This document shows positions 25,346-33,703 of a stretch of 64,000 nucleotides of DNA, piece by piece. A program made the translations under genes and the position numbers. How positions within the stretch are numbered: the stretch's first letter is position 1; each line of letters opens with the position of its first letter. The stretch lies in the NCBI RefSeq assembly GCF_005239135.1, contig NZ_QKNX01000002.1, positions 124,001 through 188,000 on the forward strand. Direction: 5' to 3'. Under the pieces are notes generated by a model, which searched no databases, was not told the origin of the DNA, and was given only the letters and a program-made list of their open reading frames with translations. Source of the stretch: Natronomonas salsuginis (lineage in GTDB: Archaea; Halobacteriota; Halobacteria; Halobacteriales; Haloarculaceae).

Positions 25346-25618
25346 ATGGATACGCTGCCGTCCCTCGAAGACGGCTCCACCCCGATCGTCTCGTACGCGG
25401 TCGACGACGACGAGACGATCGCAGAGGCCATCGTCGGGGCCTTCGGCGCCGTCGGCGTCGACACGTACGATCGCGACGACCCGCTGTACGAGTGGATCCC
25501 GATCGACCGTTTCGAACGGCTTGGATGGGGGCCAGGGCGACCGCTCCGCGTCTCGACGATCATCTGGGAGTACCCGACAGTGATCACGAACGAGGCAATC
25601 GAAATATACGACGAGTGA
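25346..25618 (+). CDS. Stand-alone HalOD1-like domain protein
   Basis: 90 residues. It follows the HalOD1 output-domain pattern: a helix with SYAVDDDETIAEAIVGAFGAVGVD, the DPLYEWIPIDRFERL segment, and a short beta hairpin ending TNEAIEIYDE. HalOD1 domains are haloarchaeal signal output modules, often alone as here. It is convergent with tgtA and stops 2 bases from it. The role is unknown. Confidence 0.7.
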   Translation: MDTLPSLEDGSTPIVSYAVDDDETIAEAIVGAFGAVGVDTYDRDDPLYEWIPIDRFERLGWGPGRPLRVSTIIWEYPTVITNEAIEIYDE

Positions 25619-25620
25619 CG

Positions 25621-27111
25621 CTATTCGTCGGGATGTTGGCTGTCGGCCCCCAGCGAGAGCACGTCGACGCCGTCCGGAAGCCGATCTATCGCCGATTCGG
25701 GCCACCCCCAATGGGCGACGGTGAACTCGGTGTCGGGGTTCGCTTCCGCTAGCCGAGCGACGCCCGCGGCGGCAGCTTCGTAGCCGCCCCGATCGAGTCG
25801 CTCGGGCCGTTCGATCGTCAGCGGATAGCTGTCCGAAAGCGCCGGCGGCACGGGACCGAACGGCGGATTGAGCCGCCACGTCTCGTCGAAGCGGCTGTTG
25901 TCGTCGCCCGCCGAGAGCAACACCCGATCGCCGTCGACCGAGAGCCGCCCGAGTCGGTCGTGATGGCGGCGGACCTCCGGTCGGCGTGCCGAGTCCGTGG
26001 AGAGGTAGAAAAACGAGCCCTTCGAGACGGGATCGACCCGCTCCAGCGCCGCCGAATCGTCGAGGAGCGCTCGGTAGCCGTCGACCATCGCCGGGTGGTT
26101 CCGCGCCCGCCGTTCGAGCAACTCGAAGAGATTCCCCTCGCGGACCGCCTGCTTCACTGTTCGGAGCTCCCGATAGCTGACGTGAAGGTTGTGTCGGGCC
26201 AACAGCTTTTCGCGTCGAGCCGCGGGTAGCGATCGGAGGGTTTCGGGCGTTCGCTCGGCGCACACCGGACACGAGCATGGAAAATAGTCGAGGTCGTCGA
26301 GGTGGTCCGTGCCGGCGACGGTGAGGTAGCGTCCGTCGCGAGCGTACAGCGCGTAGGCGGCCGAATCGAACAGATCGCAGCCGGCGGCGACCGCGAGCGC
26401 GAACATCATCGGGTGGCCGGCCCCGAACAGGTGGACGGGTGCGTCCGCGCCGAGCCCGCGCTTTGCGGCCCGGACGACGTCGACCATCTCGGCGTACCGG
26501 TAGCCGTTCATGAGCGGGACGACGGCCCCGACCGGGAACACGTCCAGACTCGTCTCGTAAGCGTGCGATGCGGCCGATTCGCGCAGGTCCGGGTACGTCG
26601 AGCCCTGGATCGGCGCGTTGACGAGCATCTCGCCGACGTCGACCGATTCGGCGGCGTCGAGCCGCGCTTTCGTCGTTTCGAGCTCCGATTCGGCCCGCTC
26701 GTGGGACACGCCGGGCGGCGTCGGGATGTCGATCGGCGTGCCGATGTGCGAACCGATGTCGCGCTGGAACTCGAGGATCTCGGCGTTCGTCACCGTGATC
26801 TCGCCGTACTCCGAAAGCTGAAACGAGCCCGAATCGGTCATGATCGCCCCGGAGAAGTCGTACAACTTGGCGAGCCCCTCCGAAAGCGCCCGCTCGCGGA
26901 ACTCCTTGCTCTTGTACAGGATGTAGCCGTTCGTGATCAGGATCTCCGCGCCGAACGCCGATTCGAGCGTCGCGGGCTCGACGGTCCGGAGGTGTGGATT
27001 GATGACCGGCAACAGCGCCGGCGTTTCGACGGTGACGCCCGCCCGCGGGACGGTCAACTCGCCGATCCGTCCGGCCCCGTCGGCGTCTCGGATCTCGAAG
27101 ATCTCACGCAT
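25621..27111 (-). CDS. tgtA: tRNA-guanine(15) transglycosylase (archaeosine synthesis)
   Basis: 496 residues. It exchanges guanine-15 of tRNA for preQ0, the first step of archaeosine formation. The barrel contains [15 protein letters not shown], whose Asp is the nucleophile region, and [23 protein letters not shown]. Zinc ligands are in CSCPVC and the downstream His. The C-terminal 120 residues are the haloarchaeal extension. The start giving MREIFEIRD fits a minus-strand TATA at 27134-27143. RaSEA at 31.6 kb acts later in the same pathway. Confidence 0.95.
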   Translation of the reverse strand: MREIFEIRDADGAGRIGELTVPRAGVTVETPALLPVINPHLRTVEPATLESAFGAEILITNGYILYKSKEFRERALSEGLAKLYDFSGAIMTDSGSFQLSEYGEITVTNAEILEFQRDIGSHIGTPIDIPTPPGVSHERAESELETTKARLDAAESVDVGEMLVNAPIQGSTYPDLRESAASHAYETSLDVFPVGAVVPLMNGYRYAEMVDVVRAAKRGLGADAPVHLFGAGHPMMFALAVAAGCDLFDSAAYALYARDGRYLTVAGTDHLDDLDYFPCSCPVCAERTPETLRSLPAARREKLLARHNLHVSYRELRTVKQAVREGNLFELLERRARNHPAMVDGYRALLDDSAALERVDPVSKGSFFYLSTDSARRPEVRRHHDRLGRLSVDGDRVLLSAGDDNSRFDETWRLNPPFGPVPPALSDSYPLTIERPERLDRGGYEAAAAGVARLAEANPDTEFTVAHWGWPESAIDRLPDGVDVLSLGADSQHPDE

Positions 27112-27202
27112 TGTCCGATCGACGGCACCGGGAGGGATAAGCCGATTGAAACCCCGGCGGCGGGTTCTCCCTCGCATTCGGCTGTAAACATATTCGCGCT
27201 CG

Positions 27203-27210
27203 GCTTTATC
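27203..27210 (+). promoter_or_regulatory. TATA box upstream of the TAG-interrupted gene
   Basis: CTTTATCG is centred 29 bases before the ATG at 27236, so the interrupted frame has a plausible leaderless promoter. Confidence 0.45.
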
Positions 27211-27235
27211 GCGCTCCTCCGGCTTACACCCGGTA

Positions 27236-27547
27236 ATGATCGATACGAAGCGGTTTCTCGATCGTCTCTCGTCAGACCGCGGCGCGGACTTCGAGTTCGG
27301 GGCCGATCTGACGAACGTGGAGATCCGCGAGGTGGCCAGATCGCTCAAGGCCCAGGGACTGTGCGGTCGTCGGATCGCGGAGCAGCGGCTCGGTCCGTAG
27401 TTCATCGCCAGCGACCGGTACGGCGAGCGCGAACTCGACCTCCTCGAAGAAGCCGCCGACGAGGAGTACGCGGATCTCGATGTGTGCGTGCGGACTCGAG
27501 GTGCCGAGTGCAGTCGGCTCCGCGGCGGCTATAAGCGATCTCGATAG
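27236..27547 (+). pseudogene. Small hypothetical gene interrupted by an in-frame TAG
   Basis: From the ATG at 27236 the frame codes for 54 residues ([20 protein letters not shown] onward) to a TAG at 27398-27400. The same frame then continues for 48 codons with the same strong GC third-position bias ([20 protein letters not shown] and on) to a TAG at 27545-27547. The bias on both sides argues for one former 103-codon gene. I do not recognise the family. The tail after about residue 83 loses the bias. The 494-base gap between tgtA and samp1 holds only this. Confidence 0.55.
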
Positions 27548-27605
27548 CCTCGTCCGCCCGATCGGGATGGCAAACGCCTAAGACGAGCGCTCGCCACCCT
27601 CCGGT

Positions 27606-27890
27606 ATGGAATGGCGACTCTTCGCGAACCTCGCAGAGGCCGCCGGCACCAAGCGCGCCGAGGTCGACGCGGCGGCCGGTGACACGCTCGGTGACGCCTT
27701 CGAACGGCTCCTCGGGGCCCATCCCGACCTCGAACCCACCGTCGTCGACTCCGACGGCGAGCTGCGAGAACACATTCGGCTGTTACACAACGGCGACGAC
27801 CCGTTCGCGAACGGTGAAGGGTTCGACACCGTCCTCGAGGCGGACGACCAACTCGCGCTGTTCCCGCCCGTCAGCGGCGGCCGCCGGTGA
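27606..27890 (+). CDS. samp1: SAMP1-type ubiquitin-like protein with GGRR tail
   Basis: 94 residues with the MoaD/ThiS beta-grasp fold. MEWRLFANLAEAAG and the end LALFPPVSGG match Haloferax SAMP1, which is conjugated to lysines after adenylation of its terminal Gly. Here two Arg codons follow the Gly-Gly (AGC GGC GGC CGC CGG TGA). The extra residues would block activation unless removed, as with ubiquitin precursors. SAMP1 also serves as sulfur carrier for molybdopterin or tungstopterin synthesis, which is relevant to the aldehyde ferredoxin oxidoreductase 1.2 kb downstream. Confidence 0.85.
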   Translation: MEWRLFANLAEAAGTKRAEVDAAAGDTLGDAFERLLGAHPDLEPTVVDSDGELREHIRLLHNGDDPFANGEGFDTVLEADDQLALFPPVSGGRR

Positions 27891-27957
27891 TGGATTAAGC
27901 CGGCGTTTGACGTCTCAGAAGAGATTCATCTTCGGATCGCCTGTGTACCGATCGACG

Positions 27958-28563
27958 ATGTCCTCCGACAGACGGACGCTGCTTCGACGGACCGCGCTCG
28001 GCATCACCGCTGTGCTCGCGGGCTGTCTCGATCGAAACGGACCGAGCGACGGGGACGAAGACGGAAACGTCGACTCGGACGACAAGCGTCCAACCGTCGA
28101 GTCGTCGGACACGCTTTCACTCGCATCCAATATCAGTCGTCCGTGGTGGGACGACGGAAACGAGGTCGGCCACGCGGTCCTCATCGACGGCGACGAACGC
28201 CAACGGGCGGCCTTCGAGTGGCTCGATCCCTCCGAACCCCAACGCGAGAGGGTGGGGACGTTCCTCTCGGGGATCGACTACGCGACCGAACGAGCACTCC
28301 TCGTCGAGTCGGTGGGGCCCAACGCCTGTTACGATCGACTCGAAATCGACTCGATCCGGGTCGAAGACGGGACGCTCCGAGCGGACGCGACGGTTTCGAA
28401 GCCGGACGCCTCGATGGGTTGTGCGGAGGTGATCACGTTTTCGTCGGCGGTCGCCCGGATCGCGTTCGAGGGGACGCCGCCGGACACGGCCACGGTCGAG
28501 GTGACGAACGGCTGGGAGGAGACGACGACCGTCCGAGCCGACATCGACGATCCGATCCCCTGA
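27958..28563 (+). CDS. Tat-exported hypothetical lipoprotein
   Basis: 201 residues. The signal DRRTLLRRTALGITAVLAGC has the Tat twin Arg and a lipobox Cys, and an acidic spacer follows. The mature part, with SRPWWDDGNEVGHAVLIDG and two Cys (NACYDRLEI and MGCAEVITF) that could form a disulfide, has no family I know. I chose the ATG next to the signal; the open frame upstream overlaps samp1 in another frame. It is convergent with a HalOD1 gene. Confidence 0.75.
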   Translation: MSSDRRTLLRRTALGITAVLAGCLDRNGPSDGDEDGNVDSDDKRPTVESSDTLSLASNISRPWWDDGNEVGHAVLIDGDERQRAAFEWLDPSEPQRERVGTFLSGIDYATERALLVESVGPNACYDRLEIDSIRVEDGTLRADATVSKPDASMGCAEVITFSSAVARIAFEGTPPDTATVEVTNGWEETTTVRADIDDPIP

Positions 28564-28580
28564 CCGGCCGTCGGCTCCGA

Positions 28581-28886
28581 TCACTCGATATCGATCCCGG
28601 CCGCCCCAGGTTCCATTTCGGGTCGCTCCTCGACCGTCACGGTGATCTCGTCCCCGCCGGTGACTCGGACTTCGTATCCATCGTAGACGAATTCGGTCGT
28701 TATCGCCGAGGCCCCCGTTCGTCTTCGACCGAACAGCTTATTTAGCGCGTCGGACTCAACGTAGTAGTACAGCGGGGGGAGGGCCGTCGTGTCGACGTTC
28801 GCCGTTTCCGCCACGGCTTCGATCACGGTTTCGCTGACGGCGGACTCGCCGTCGGTATTTATGTCGGGAACCATGATTGTCACCAT
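28581..28886 (-). CDS. HalOD1 output-domain protein
   Basis: 101 residues. It has the classic HalOD1 order: SETVIEAVAETANVDTTALPPLYYYVESDALNKLF, then a beta hairpin with EVRVTGGDEITVTVEER. The motif PPLY followed by an Asp-containing helix is diagnostic. An internal ATG at 28874 is possible, but a minus-strand TATA (GTTTATAC region, 28904-28912) lies 23-25 bases from 28886. It lies between the lipoprotein and the aldehyde ferredoxin oxidoreductase. Confidence 0.85.
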   Translation of the reverse strand: MVTIMVPDINTDGESAVSETVIEAVAETANVDTTALPPLYYYVESDALNKLFGRRRTGASAITTEFVYDGYEVRVTGGDEITVTVEERPEMEPGAAGIDIE

Positions 28887-29075
28887 TTTCGGTACGTTTC
28901 GTGTGTATAAACCGTTTGTGGCGAAAACTCACCGCGTTATTCAGCCACTTCGGTGTTTTATACTCCGATTTCGGGCGAAATATCTGTACTATCCACACTT
29001 TTGACGCTTGATTTCGCCCTGCAGTTGCTCGTTCGAATCGATCCCGTCGAAAAACGCGTCTGCCGGATCGTTCGT

Positions 29076-31022
29076 TCAGTCGTCGGCGGGCGCGGCCGAA
29101 TCGCCCGCAGAGACGCCGGTTCCGGGTCCGACGTCGATGTCGAGTTCGTCGAGCTTTTCGTCGGTGACGACGCCGTCGATCCAGCCACGCACGTCGTAGT
29201 ACTCGGCTTTCATCTCGTCGAGTTCGACGAGGCTGCCCTCGACGCCGCCCTGTCCGGGGACCGCGCCCTCGGCTCCCTCGACGAACCGCGCCGGGAGGTC
29301 GTCGTCCCCGCCGTCGAACCCGTTGAGGTTGTTGTAGTAGCGTTCGAGGGCGTAGATGCGTTCGCCCGCGGTCAGCAGTTCGTCCTCGGACACGTCGCGG
29401 CCGGTCATGCCGTTGTACTGGAGGACGTACTCCTCGATGCCCTCTGCGAAGGCGTTGAACTTGCAGATGTCGAAGCTGTCGGAGATGGCGTGCATGTCCT
29501 GGAACGTTGCGGTGAGCTCGCCTTTCCCCTCCCACTCGACGGGGTCGACCTTCTCCGGGATACCCAGGATTTCGGCAGCCGGCGTGTATCCGCGCAGGTG
29601 GCACGCGCCGCGGTTCGAGGTCGCGAAGGCGATGCCCATCCCTTTCATACAGCGGGGATCGTAGGCGGCGATCGTCTGGCCCTTCACCGCGAGGGAGTTG
29701 TCGTGGGCGTCCATGCGATCGGCGACGCGACGGGGGCCCTCCGCGAGCAGATCCGCGAGCTCGCCGTCGCGGTTCGCGATCCGCGTGAGCATCTCGATCA
29801 TCTCCTCAGAGTCACCCCAGTCGATCCCCTCACCGAGGTCGTCGAGTTTGCCTTCCTCGGTCATCTCCATCGCCATCGCGAGCATGTTGCCCGCCTCGAT
29901 GGTGTCCATGCCGTGGTCGTTGCAGCGCTGGAGCATGAGCGCGATCTCGTCGCGGTCGGTGTGTCCCGAGTTCGGACCGAGCGCCCACGCGGACTCGTAC
30001 TCGTAGGACTCGGTGCGGACGTTCATCTCCTCGCCCTTGTGCATCACGTCGACATCGACTTCCTTCTTGCAGGCGACCGGACAGGAGTGACAGGTCGGCT
30101 CGTCGACGAGGATGTTTTCGCGGACGTTCTCGCCGGATACCATCTCGGCATCGAACGCCTCGTCGTCGCTCCGGAAGCCGCCGCCGCGGGCGTCGCCCGT
30201 TGAGGTGAACTTGCCGTTCCTCGTCGGCAGCCCGGACATCTCCTCGGTCGCGTTCATGAGGACGTTCGTCCCGTACAGCGAGAGCCCGCCCTCGTTGGGC
30301 GCGGTCACGTCGGACTCCTGGATGAGCTGCATGGCCTGCTTGTGGCCCTGCTTGAACGTCTCCGAGTCGGCGGGTTTCGGCATCTTCGTCGTGGATTTGA
30401 CGACGACGGCCTTCAGGTTCTTCGAGCCCATCACGCAGCCGGTGCCGCCGCGGCCAGAGGCACGGTCGTCCTCGTTCATGATGCAGGCGTACCGGACGCC
30501 GTTCTCGCCGGCCTCGCCGATACCCATCACTGAGAGGTTCCTGCCGTACGCGCCGCTGACTTCCTCCTCGAGGGTATCTCGCGTCTCGTGGAACCCCATC
30601 CCCCACAGATGCGAGGCGTCGCGCAACTCGACCTCGCCGTCCTCGACGACGGCGTAAACGGGCTCGTCCGCTTTCCCCTCGAACAGCAGGCCGTCGAAGC
30701 CGGCCCACTTGAGCCGAGCGCCGGACCAGCCGCCGTGGTGGGAGTCGGTTACCGTCCCCGTCAGCGGCGATTTCGTACAGACGGCGATCCGACCGCTCAT
30801 CGTCACTTGCGACCCCGTTAGCGGCCCGTTCATCAACGCCAGGAGGTTCTCCGGGCCCATCGGGTCGACGTCGGGGCCTTGATCGAAGACGTACTTGACG
30901 CCGAGCCCCCGTGCGCCGATATATTTCTCCGCGTCCTCCTGATCGATACTCTCGTAGTCGACGCTTTCGTCCGTGAGGTCGACGCGCGCGATGTGGTCGT
31001 GAAATCCACCTAAATCTGTCAT
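29076..31022 (-). CDS. aor: Aldehyde ferredoxin oxidoreductase family (tungstopterin enzyme)
   Basis: 648 residues, normal AOR length. It oxidises aldehydes to acids with ferredoxin as acceptor, using tungsten-bis-pterin and one 4Fe-4S cluster. The N-terminal domain has ARGLGVKYVFDQG and SGRIAVCTKSPLTGT; the cluster ligands are CHSCPVACK and a late DICKF Cys. Haloarchaea have several paralogues, so the aldehyde is not defined. The start MTDLGGF was chosen over five extra upstream residues. Two perfect inverted repeats lie just upstream, and I see no clear TATA box, which suggests regulated expression. Confidence 0.93.
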   Translation of the reverse strand: MTDLGGFHDHIARVDLTDESVDYESIDQEDAEKYIGARGLGVKYVFDQGPDVDPMGPENLLALMNGPLTGSQVTMSGRIAVCTKSPLTGTVTDSHHGGWSGARLKWAGFDGLLFEGKADEPVYAVVEDGEVELRDASHLWGMGFHETRDTLEEEVSGAYGRNLSVMGIGEAGENGVRYACIMNEDDRASGRGGTGCVMGSKNLKAVVVKSTTKMPKPADSETFKQGHKQAMQLIQESDVTAPNEGGLSLYGTNVLMNATEEMSGLPTRNGKFTSTGDARGGGFRSDDEAFDAEMVSGENVRENILVDEPTCHSCPVACKKEVDVDVMHKGEEMNVRTESYEYESAWALGPNSGHTDRDEIALMLQRCNDHGMDTIEAGNMLAMAMEMTEEGKLDDLGEGIDWGDSEEMIEMLTRIANRDGELADLLAEGPRRVADRMDAHDNSLAVKGQTIAAYDPRCMKGMGIAFATSNRGACHLRGYTPAAEILGIPEKVDPVEWEGKGELTATFQDMHAISDSFDICKFNAFAEGIEEYVLQYNGMTGRDVSEDELLTAGERIYALERYYNNLNGFDGGDDDLPARFVEGAEGAVPGQGGVEGSLVELDEMKAEYYDVRGWIDGVVTDEKLDELDIDVGPGTGVSAGDSAAPADD

Positions 31023-31034
31023 AGTAATCGTTAG

Positions 31035-31046
31035 CACTAGCTAGTG
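31035..31046. promoter_or_regulatory. Perfect 12-base palindrome upstream of aor
   Basis: CACTAGCTAGTG is its own reverse complement and lies 13-24 bases from the aor ATG, where a repressor would cover the transcription start. Confidence 0.4.
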
Positions 31047-31075
31047 GCGCGCCATCGTGGTAACAATTGCCACTT

Positions 31076-31101
31076 CGACGTAACTGATGTACGTTACGTC
31101 G
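31076..31101. promoter_or_regulatory. Perfect 9-base inverted repeat in the aor-VanZ gap
   Basis: CGACGTAAC and GTTACGTCG are exact reverse complements separated by eight bases. The size suits a dimeric regulator, and it can serve either of the divergent genes. It could also form an RNA hairpin. Confidence 0.4.
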
Positions 31102-31184
31102 CTGGCGTTACGCCGGTGGGGCGAGCAGATGCGTGTCGCGGTACGAATCGCCGTTTTGAAACCCTCGAGCGCGTAGTGGCGGGC

Positions 31185-31595
31185 GTGACACACCTCCCAG
31201 CCGCCCCGAGGCCGCTCCGGTACGCCGGCGCGCTCGGCTGTGCGATCGTGATCCTCTACGGGTCGATCATAGAACCCGGCGACGGGGTCCCGCCGACCCT
31301 TTTCGGGATCGAATTCACCGTCTATTTGCACGTCACCGCCTACGCGGGTTTCACCAGCGCTATCGGGTACGCTGTGCTCTCGGCGGACCGTCGGACGCTC
31401 CTCGTCGCCGCCGCGATCGCGGCGCTGTACGGTGTGGGCGTCGAACTCGTCCAGGGAACGCTCCCCTACCGGACGATGTCCGCGCTGGATATGCTGATAA
31501 ACGCCGGCGGGGCGACGGCGGGGGCGGCGTGTTGGTGGCTCGTCGCGCCGCAGTTCGGGGGCAACCGCGGCGACCGACCGACCGCCGAAGCGTAG
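31185..31595 (+). CDS. VanZ-like membrane protein
   Basis: 136 residues with four membrane segments. The last part, YGVGVELVQGTLPYRTMSAL followed by DMLINAGGA, is the VanZ family signature (E-x-x-Q and D-x-x-x-N). Role unknown in archaea. The start is uncertain: I use the GTG at 31185 just before the first segment; the open frame extends further upstream into the palindromic region. Confidence 0.75.
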   Translation: MTHLPAAPRPLRYAGALGCAIVILYGSIIEPGDGVPPTLFGIEFTVYLHVTAYAGFTSAIGYAVLSADRRTLLVAAAIAALYGVGVELVQGTLPYRTMSALDMLINAGGATAGAACWWLVAPQFGGNRGDRPTAEA

Positions 31596-31646
31596 CGTAG
31601 CGGGGCTTTCGACACGGATTTACGGCCCGCCCGGCTAGTCCGGCCA

Positions 31647-32723
31647 ATGAGTCAGCCGACGCCGGAGGTCTACGAATCGGGACGGGGGATGGACGCCCAC
31701 AACGAGGTGATGCGCGAGATCCGGGCGCGAAACGATCGGAGCTACGACCCAACGGAGCCGACCCGGGTGTGGCTCGACGAGGACAACACGCCCGAGGGGG
31801 TCCGAGACTCGCTCACAATCATCCTCAACACCGGTGGCTGCCGGTGGGCCCGCGCGGGCGGGTGTACGATGTGCGGCTACGTCGCCGAATCGGTCGACGG
31901 CGGCAGCGTGGGCCACGAGAACCTGATGCGACAGATCGAGCACTGTCTCGACCACGGGACGGACAACGCCGACGAACCGGCGGAGCTCATCAAGATCTAC
32001 ACCTCCGGATCGTTCCTCGACGAGCGAGAGGTACCCGCCGAGACGCGCGCGGCGATCGCCGAGACCTTCGCCGACCGCGAACGGCTGGTCCTCGAATCGC
32101 TCCCGGACTTCGTCGACCGCGGGAAGCTCGCCGAGTTCACCGACCGCGGCCTCGCGGTCGACGTGGCGATCGGACTCGAAACCGCGACCGACCGGGTCCG
32201 CCACGACAGCGTCAACAAGTACTTCGAGTTCGCCGACTTCGAGGCCGCCTGCGCCGAGGCGCGCGCCGCCGACGCAGGCGTCAAGGCCTACCTGCTGATG
32301 AAGCCGCCGTTCCTCGCCGAACCCGACGCCGTCGCGGACATGAAACGCTCCGTCCGACGCTGTGCCGCCGTCGACGGCTGCCACACCGTCTCGATGAACC
32401 CCTGCAACGTCCAGCGCTACACGATGGTCGAGGAGCTGTATCACGACAGCGGCTACCGACCCCCATGGCTGTGGTCGATCCCCGAGGTGCTCGAAGCCAC
32501 CGCCGACGAAGACGTGCTCGTCGTCTCCGACCCCGTCGGCCACGGCTCCGATCGCGGCCCGCACAACTGCGGGGACTGCGACGACCTCGTCCAGCGGGCG
32601 ATCAAGGATTTCAACCTCCGACAGGATCCCTCGGTGTTCGAGGAGGTCTCCTGTGAGTGTGAGGCCACCTGGGCGTACGTGATGGACGAGGAGACGGCGT
32701 ACAATCAGCCGCTGGTGCGGTAG
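31647..32723 (+). CDS. raSEA: Archaeosine biosynthesis radical SAM protein RaSEA
   Basis: 358 residues. With ArcS it converts the lysine adduct of preQ0 in tRNA to archaeosine. The cluster-binding motif is GCRWARAGGCTMCGY, an unusually spaced radical SAM motif typical of this family, followed by IKIYTSGSFLD and VAIGLETATDRVR. A Cys-rich C-terminus, HNCGDCDDLV and VSCECEA, may bind another metal. A TATA-like GGATTTACGG near 31616-31625 supports the start. ArcS was not found in this window. Confidence 0.92.
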   Translation: MSQPTPEVYESGRGMDAHNEVMREIRARNDRSYDPTEPTRVWLDEDNTPEGVRDSLTIILNTGGCRWARAGGCTMCGYVAESVDGGSVGHENLMRQIEHCLDHGTDNADEPAELIKIYTSGSFLDEREVPAETRAAIAETFADRERLVLESLPDFVDRGKLAEFTDRGLAVDVAIGLETATDRVRHDSVNKYFEFADFEAACAEARAADAGVKAYLLMKPPFLAEPDAVADMKRSVRRCAAVDGCHTVSMNPCNVQRYTMVEELYHDSGYRPPWLWSIPEVLEATADEDVLVVSDPVGHGSDRGPHNCGDCDDLVQRAIKDFNLRQDPSVFEEVSCECEATWAYVMDEETAYNQPLVR

Positions 32724-32833
32724 CGGTCGCCGCTGTTTTCGACGCTGTTGGAATGGTTCGTGTACCGAGCAGTGCAATCCCGCGGTACTCCCCGGTGGGA
32801 AAGTTAAAGTCCACCAGCCCGTTATCCGCACCC

Positions 32834-33538
32834 ATGCGCGTGTTTTCCTCGCGAAGAGCTCGATGGCGAGGGATTCTCGCTTCGGTTCTCGTGGTCGCTG
32901 TGTTCGCCGTAGTGTACGTCTCTATTCGTCGGTTCGCCCCCTTCATCTTCGACACGCAAGCGCTCCGTACGTGGATCGCGCAGTTTGGCATCTTCGCGCC
33001 GCTCGTCTTCATCGCGATACAGGCGGCACAGGTCGTCATTGCGCCGCTCCCTGGTCAGATCCTCGCGCTCATCGCGGGCTATCTCTTCGGATCGGTCGCC
33101 GGCACCGTCTACAGCCTCGTCGGCGTCCTGATCGGCAGCGTCATCGCATTCAGTCTGGCAAAGCGGTACGGTCGCCCGTTCGTGGAGGATATCCTTCACG
33201 AAGACGTGATAACTCGCTTCGACGAGTTCGTCGATACGGTGGGACTTCCGGGGCTCATCGCCTTCGTCATCATTCCGGGGCTCCCCGACGACGCAGTTTG
33301 TTTTCTGAGTGGACTTACGAAATGGCGGCTTCGAACCTTTATAAGTGTCATCGCTATCGGACGTCTGCCCGCGTACGTTCTCACCGTCTACGCCGGCGGG
33401 GAATTTGCGAGCGGACGATTTCTCTCCGGACTACTGCTGGTTGGGATCGTGGTCGGGTTCTCGGTGGTCGGCTATTATAAACAGGAGGCGATCCGAGACG
33501 TGATACAACGTCTCGATCTCACGTTTCGGTCGGGCTAG
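32834..33538 (+). CDS. TVP38/TMEM64 (DedA-like) membrane protein
   Basis: 234 residues with about six hydrophobic segments. The VTT-domain signature is present as LPGQILALIAGYLFGSVAGT and the later GLPDDAVCFLSGLTKWRL with FISVIAIGRLPAYVL. These proteins are thought to act as lipid scramblases or transporters. I start at the ATG 32834, which has AAGTTAAAGT 28 bases upstream; the longer open frame adds 27 unsupported residues. Confidence 0.85.
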   Translation: MRVFSSRRARWRGILASVLVVAVFAVVYVSIRRFAPFIFDTQALRTWIAQFGIFAPLVFIAIQAAQVVIAPLPGQILALIAGYLFGSVAGTVYSLVGVLIGSVIAFSLAKRYGRPFVEDILHEDVITRFDEFVDTVGLPGLIAFVIIPGLPDDAVCFLSGLTKWRLRTFISVIAIGRLPAYVLTVYAGGEFASGRFLSGLLLVGIVVGFSVVGYYKQEAIRDVIQRLDLTFRSG

Positions 33539-33602
33539 CTCGGATCTCCCGTTGCGAGGATCTCCCAAGGCTCCCTCCACACGTTCCGCCCGGCGAAAGA
33601 CA

Positions 33603-33610
33603 ACCTTATC
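33603..33610 (+). promoter_or_regulatory. TATA-like box of the MATE leader transcript
   Basis: ACCTTATC is centred 28 bases before the ATG of the short leader ORF at 33635, the distance expected for a leaderless start at that codon. Confidence 0.45.
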
Positions 33611-33617
33611 TCTGTAA

Positions 33618-33633
33618 CTGAACATTCATTCAG
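33618..33633. promoter_or_regulatory. Candidate operator CTGAA-N6-TTCAG
   Basis: CTGAACATTCATTCAG has five-base inverted arms and ends one base before the leader ATG, so it would cover the transcription start. Drug exporters are often controlled by a TetR-type repressor at such a site; no repressor gene is adjacent. Confidence 0.4.
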
Positions 33634-33634
33634 C

Positions 33635-33703
33635 ATGGCCCCTCCCGACGTCGCGACACCCGATTCGGCGGATTCCACGAGCGAGCGTGACTCGGCCGAA
33701 TGA
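33635..33703 (+). CDS. Possible 22-residue leader ORF overlapping the MATE gene
   Basis: Encodes MAPPDVATPDSADSTSERDS-AE. Its TGA overlaps the ATG of the exporter as ATGA. It has a well-placed TATA box, and the MATE start itself lacks a Shine-Dalgarno, so ribosomes translating this ORF could reinitiate on the exporter. Confidence 0.4.
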   Translation: MAPPDVATPDSADSTSERDSAE

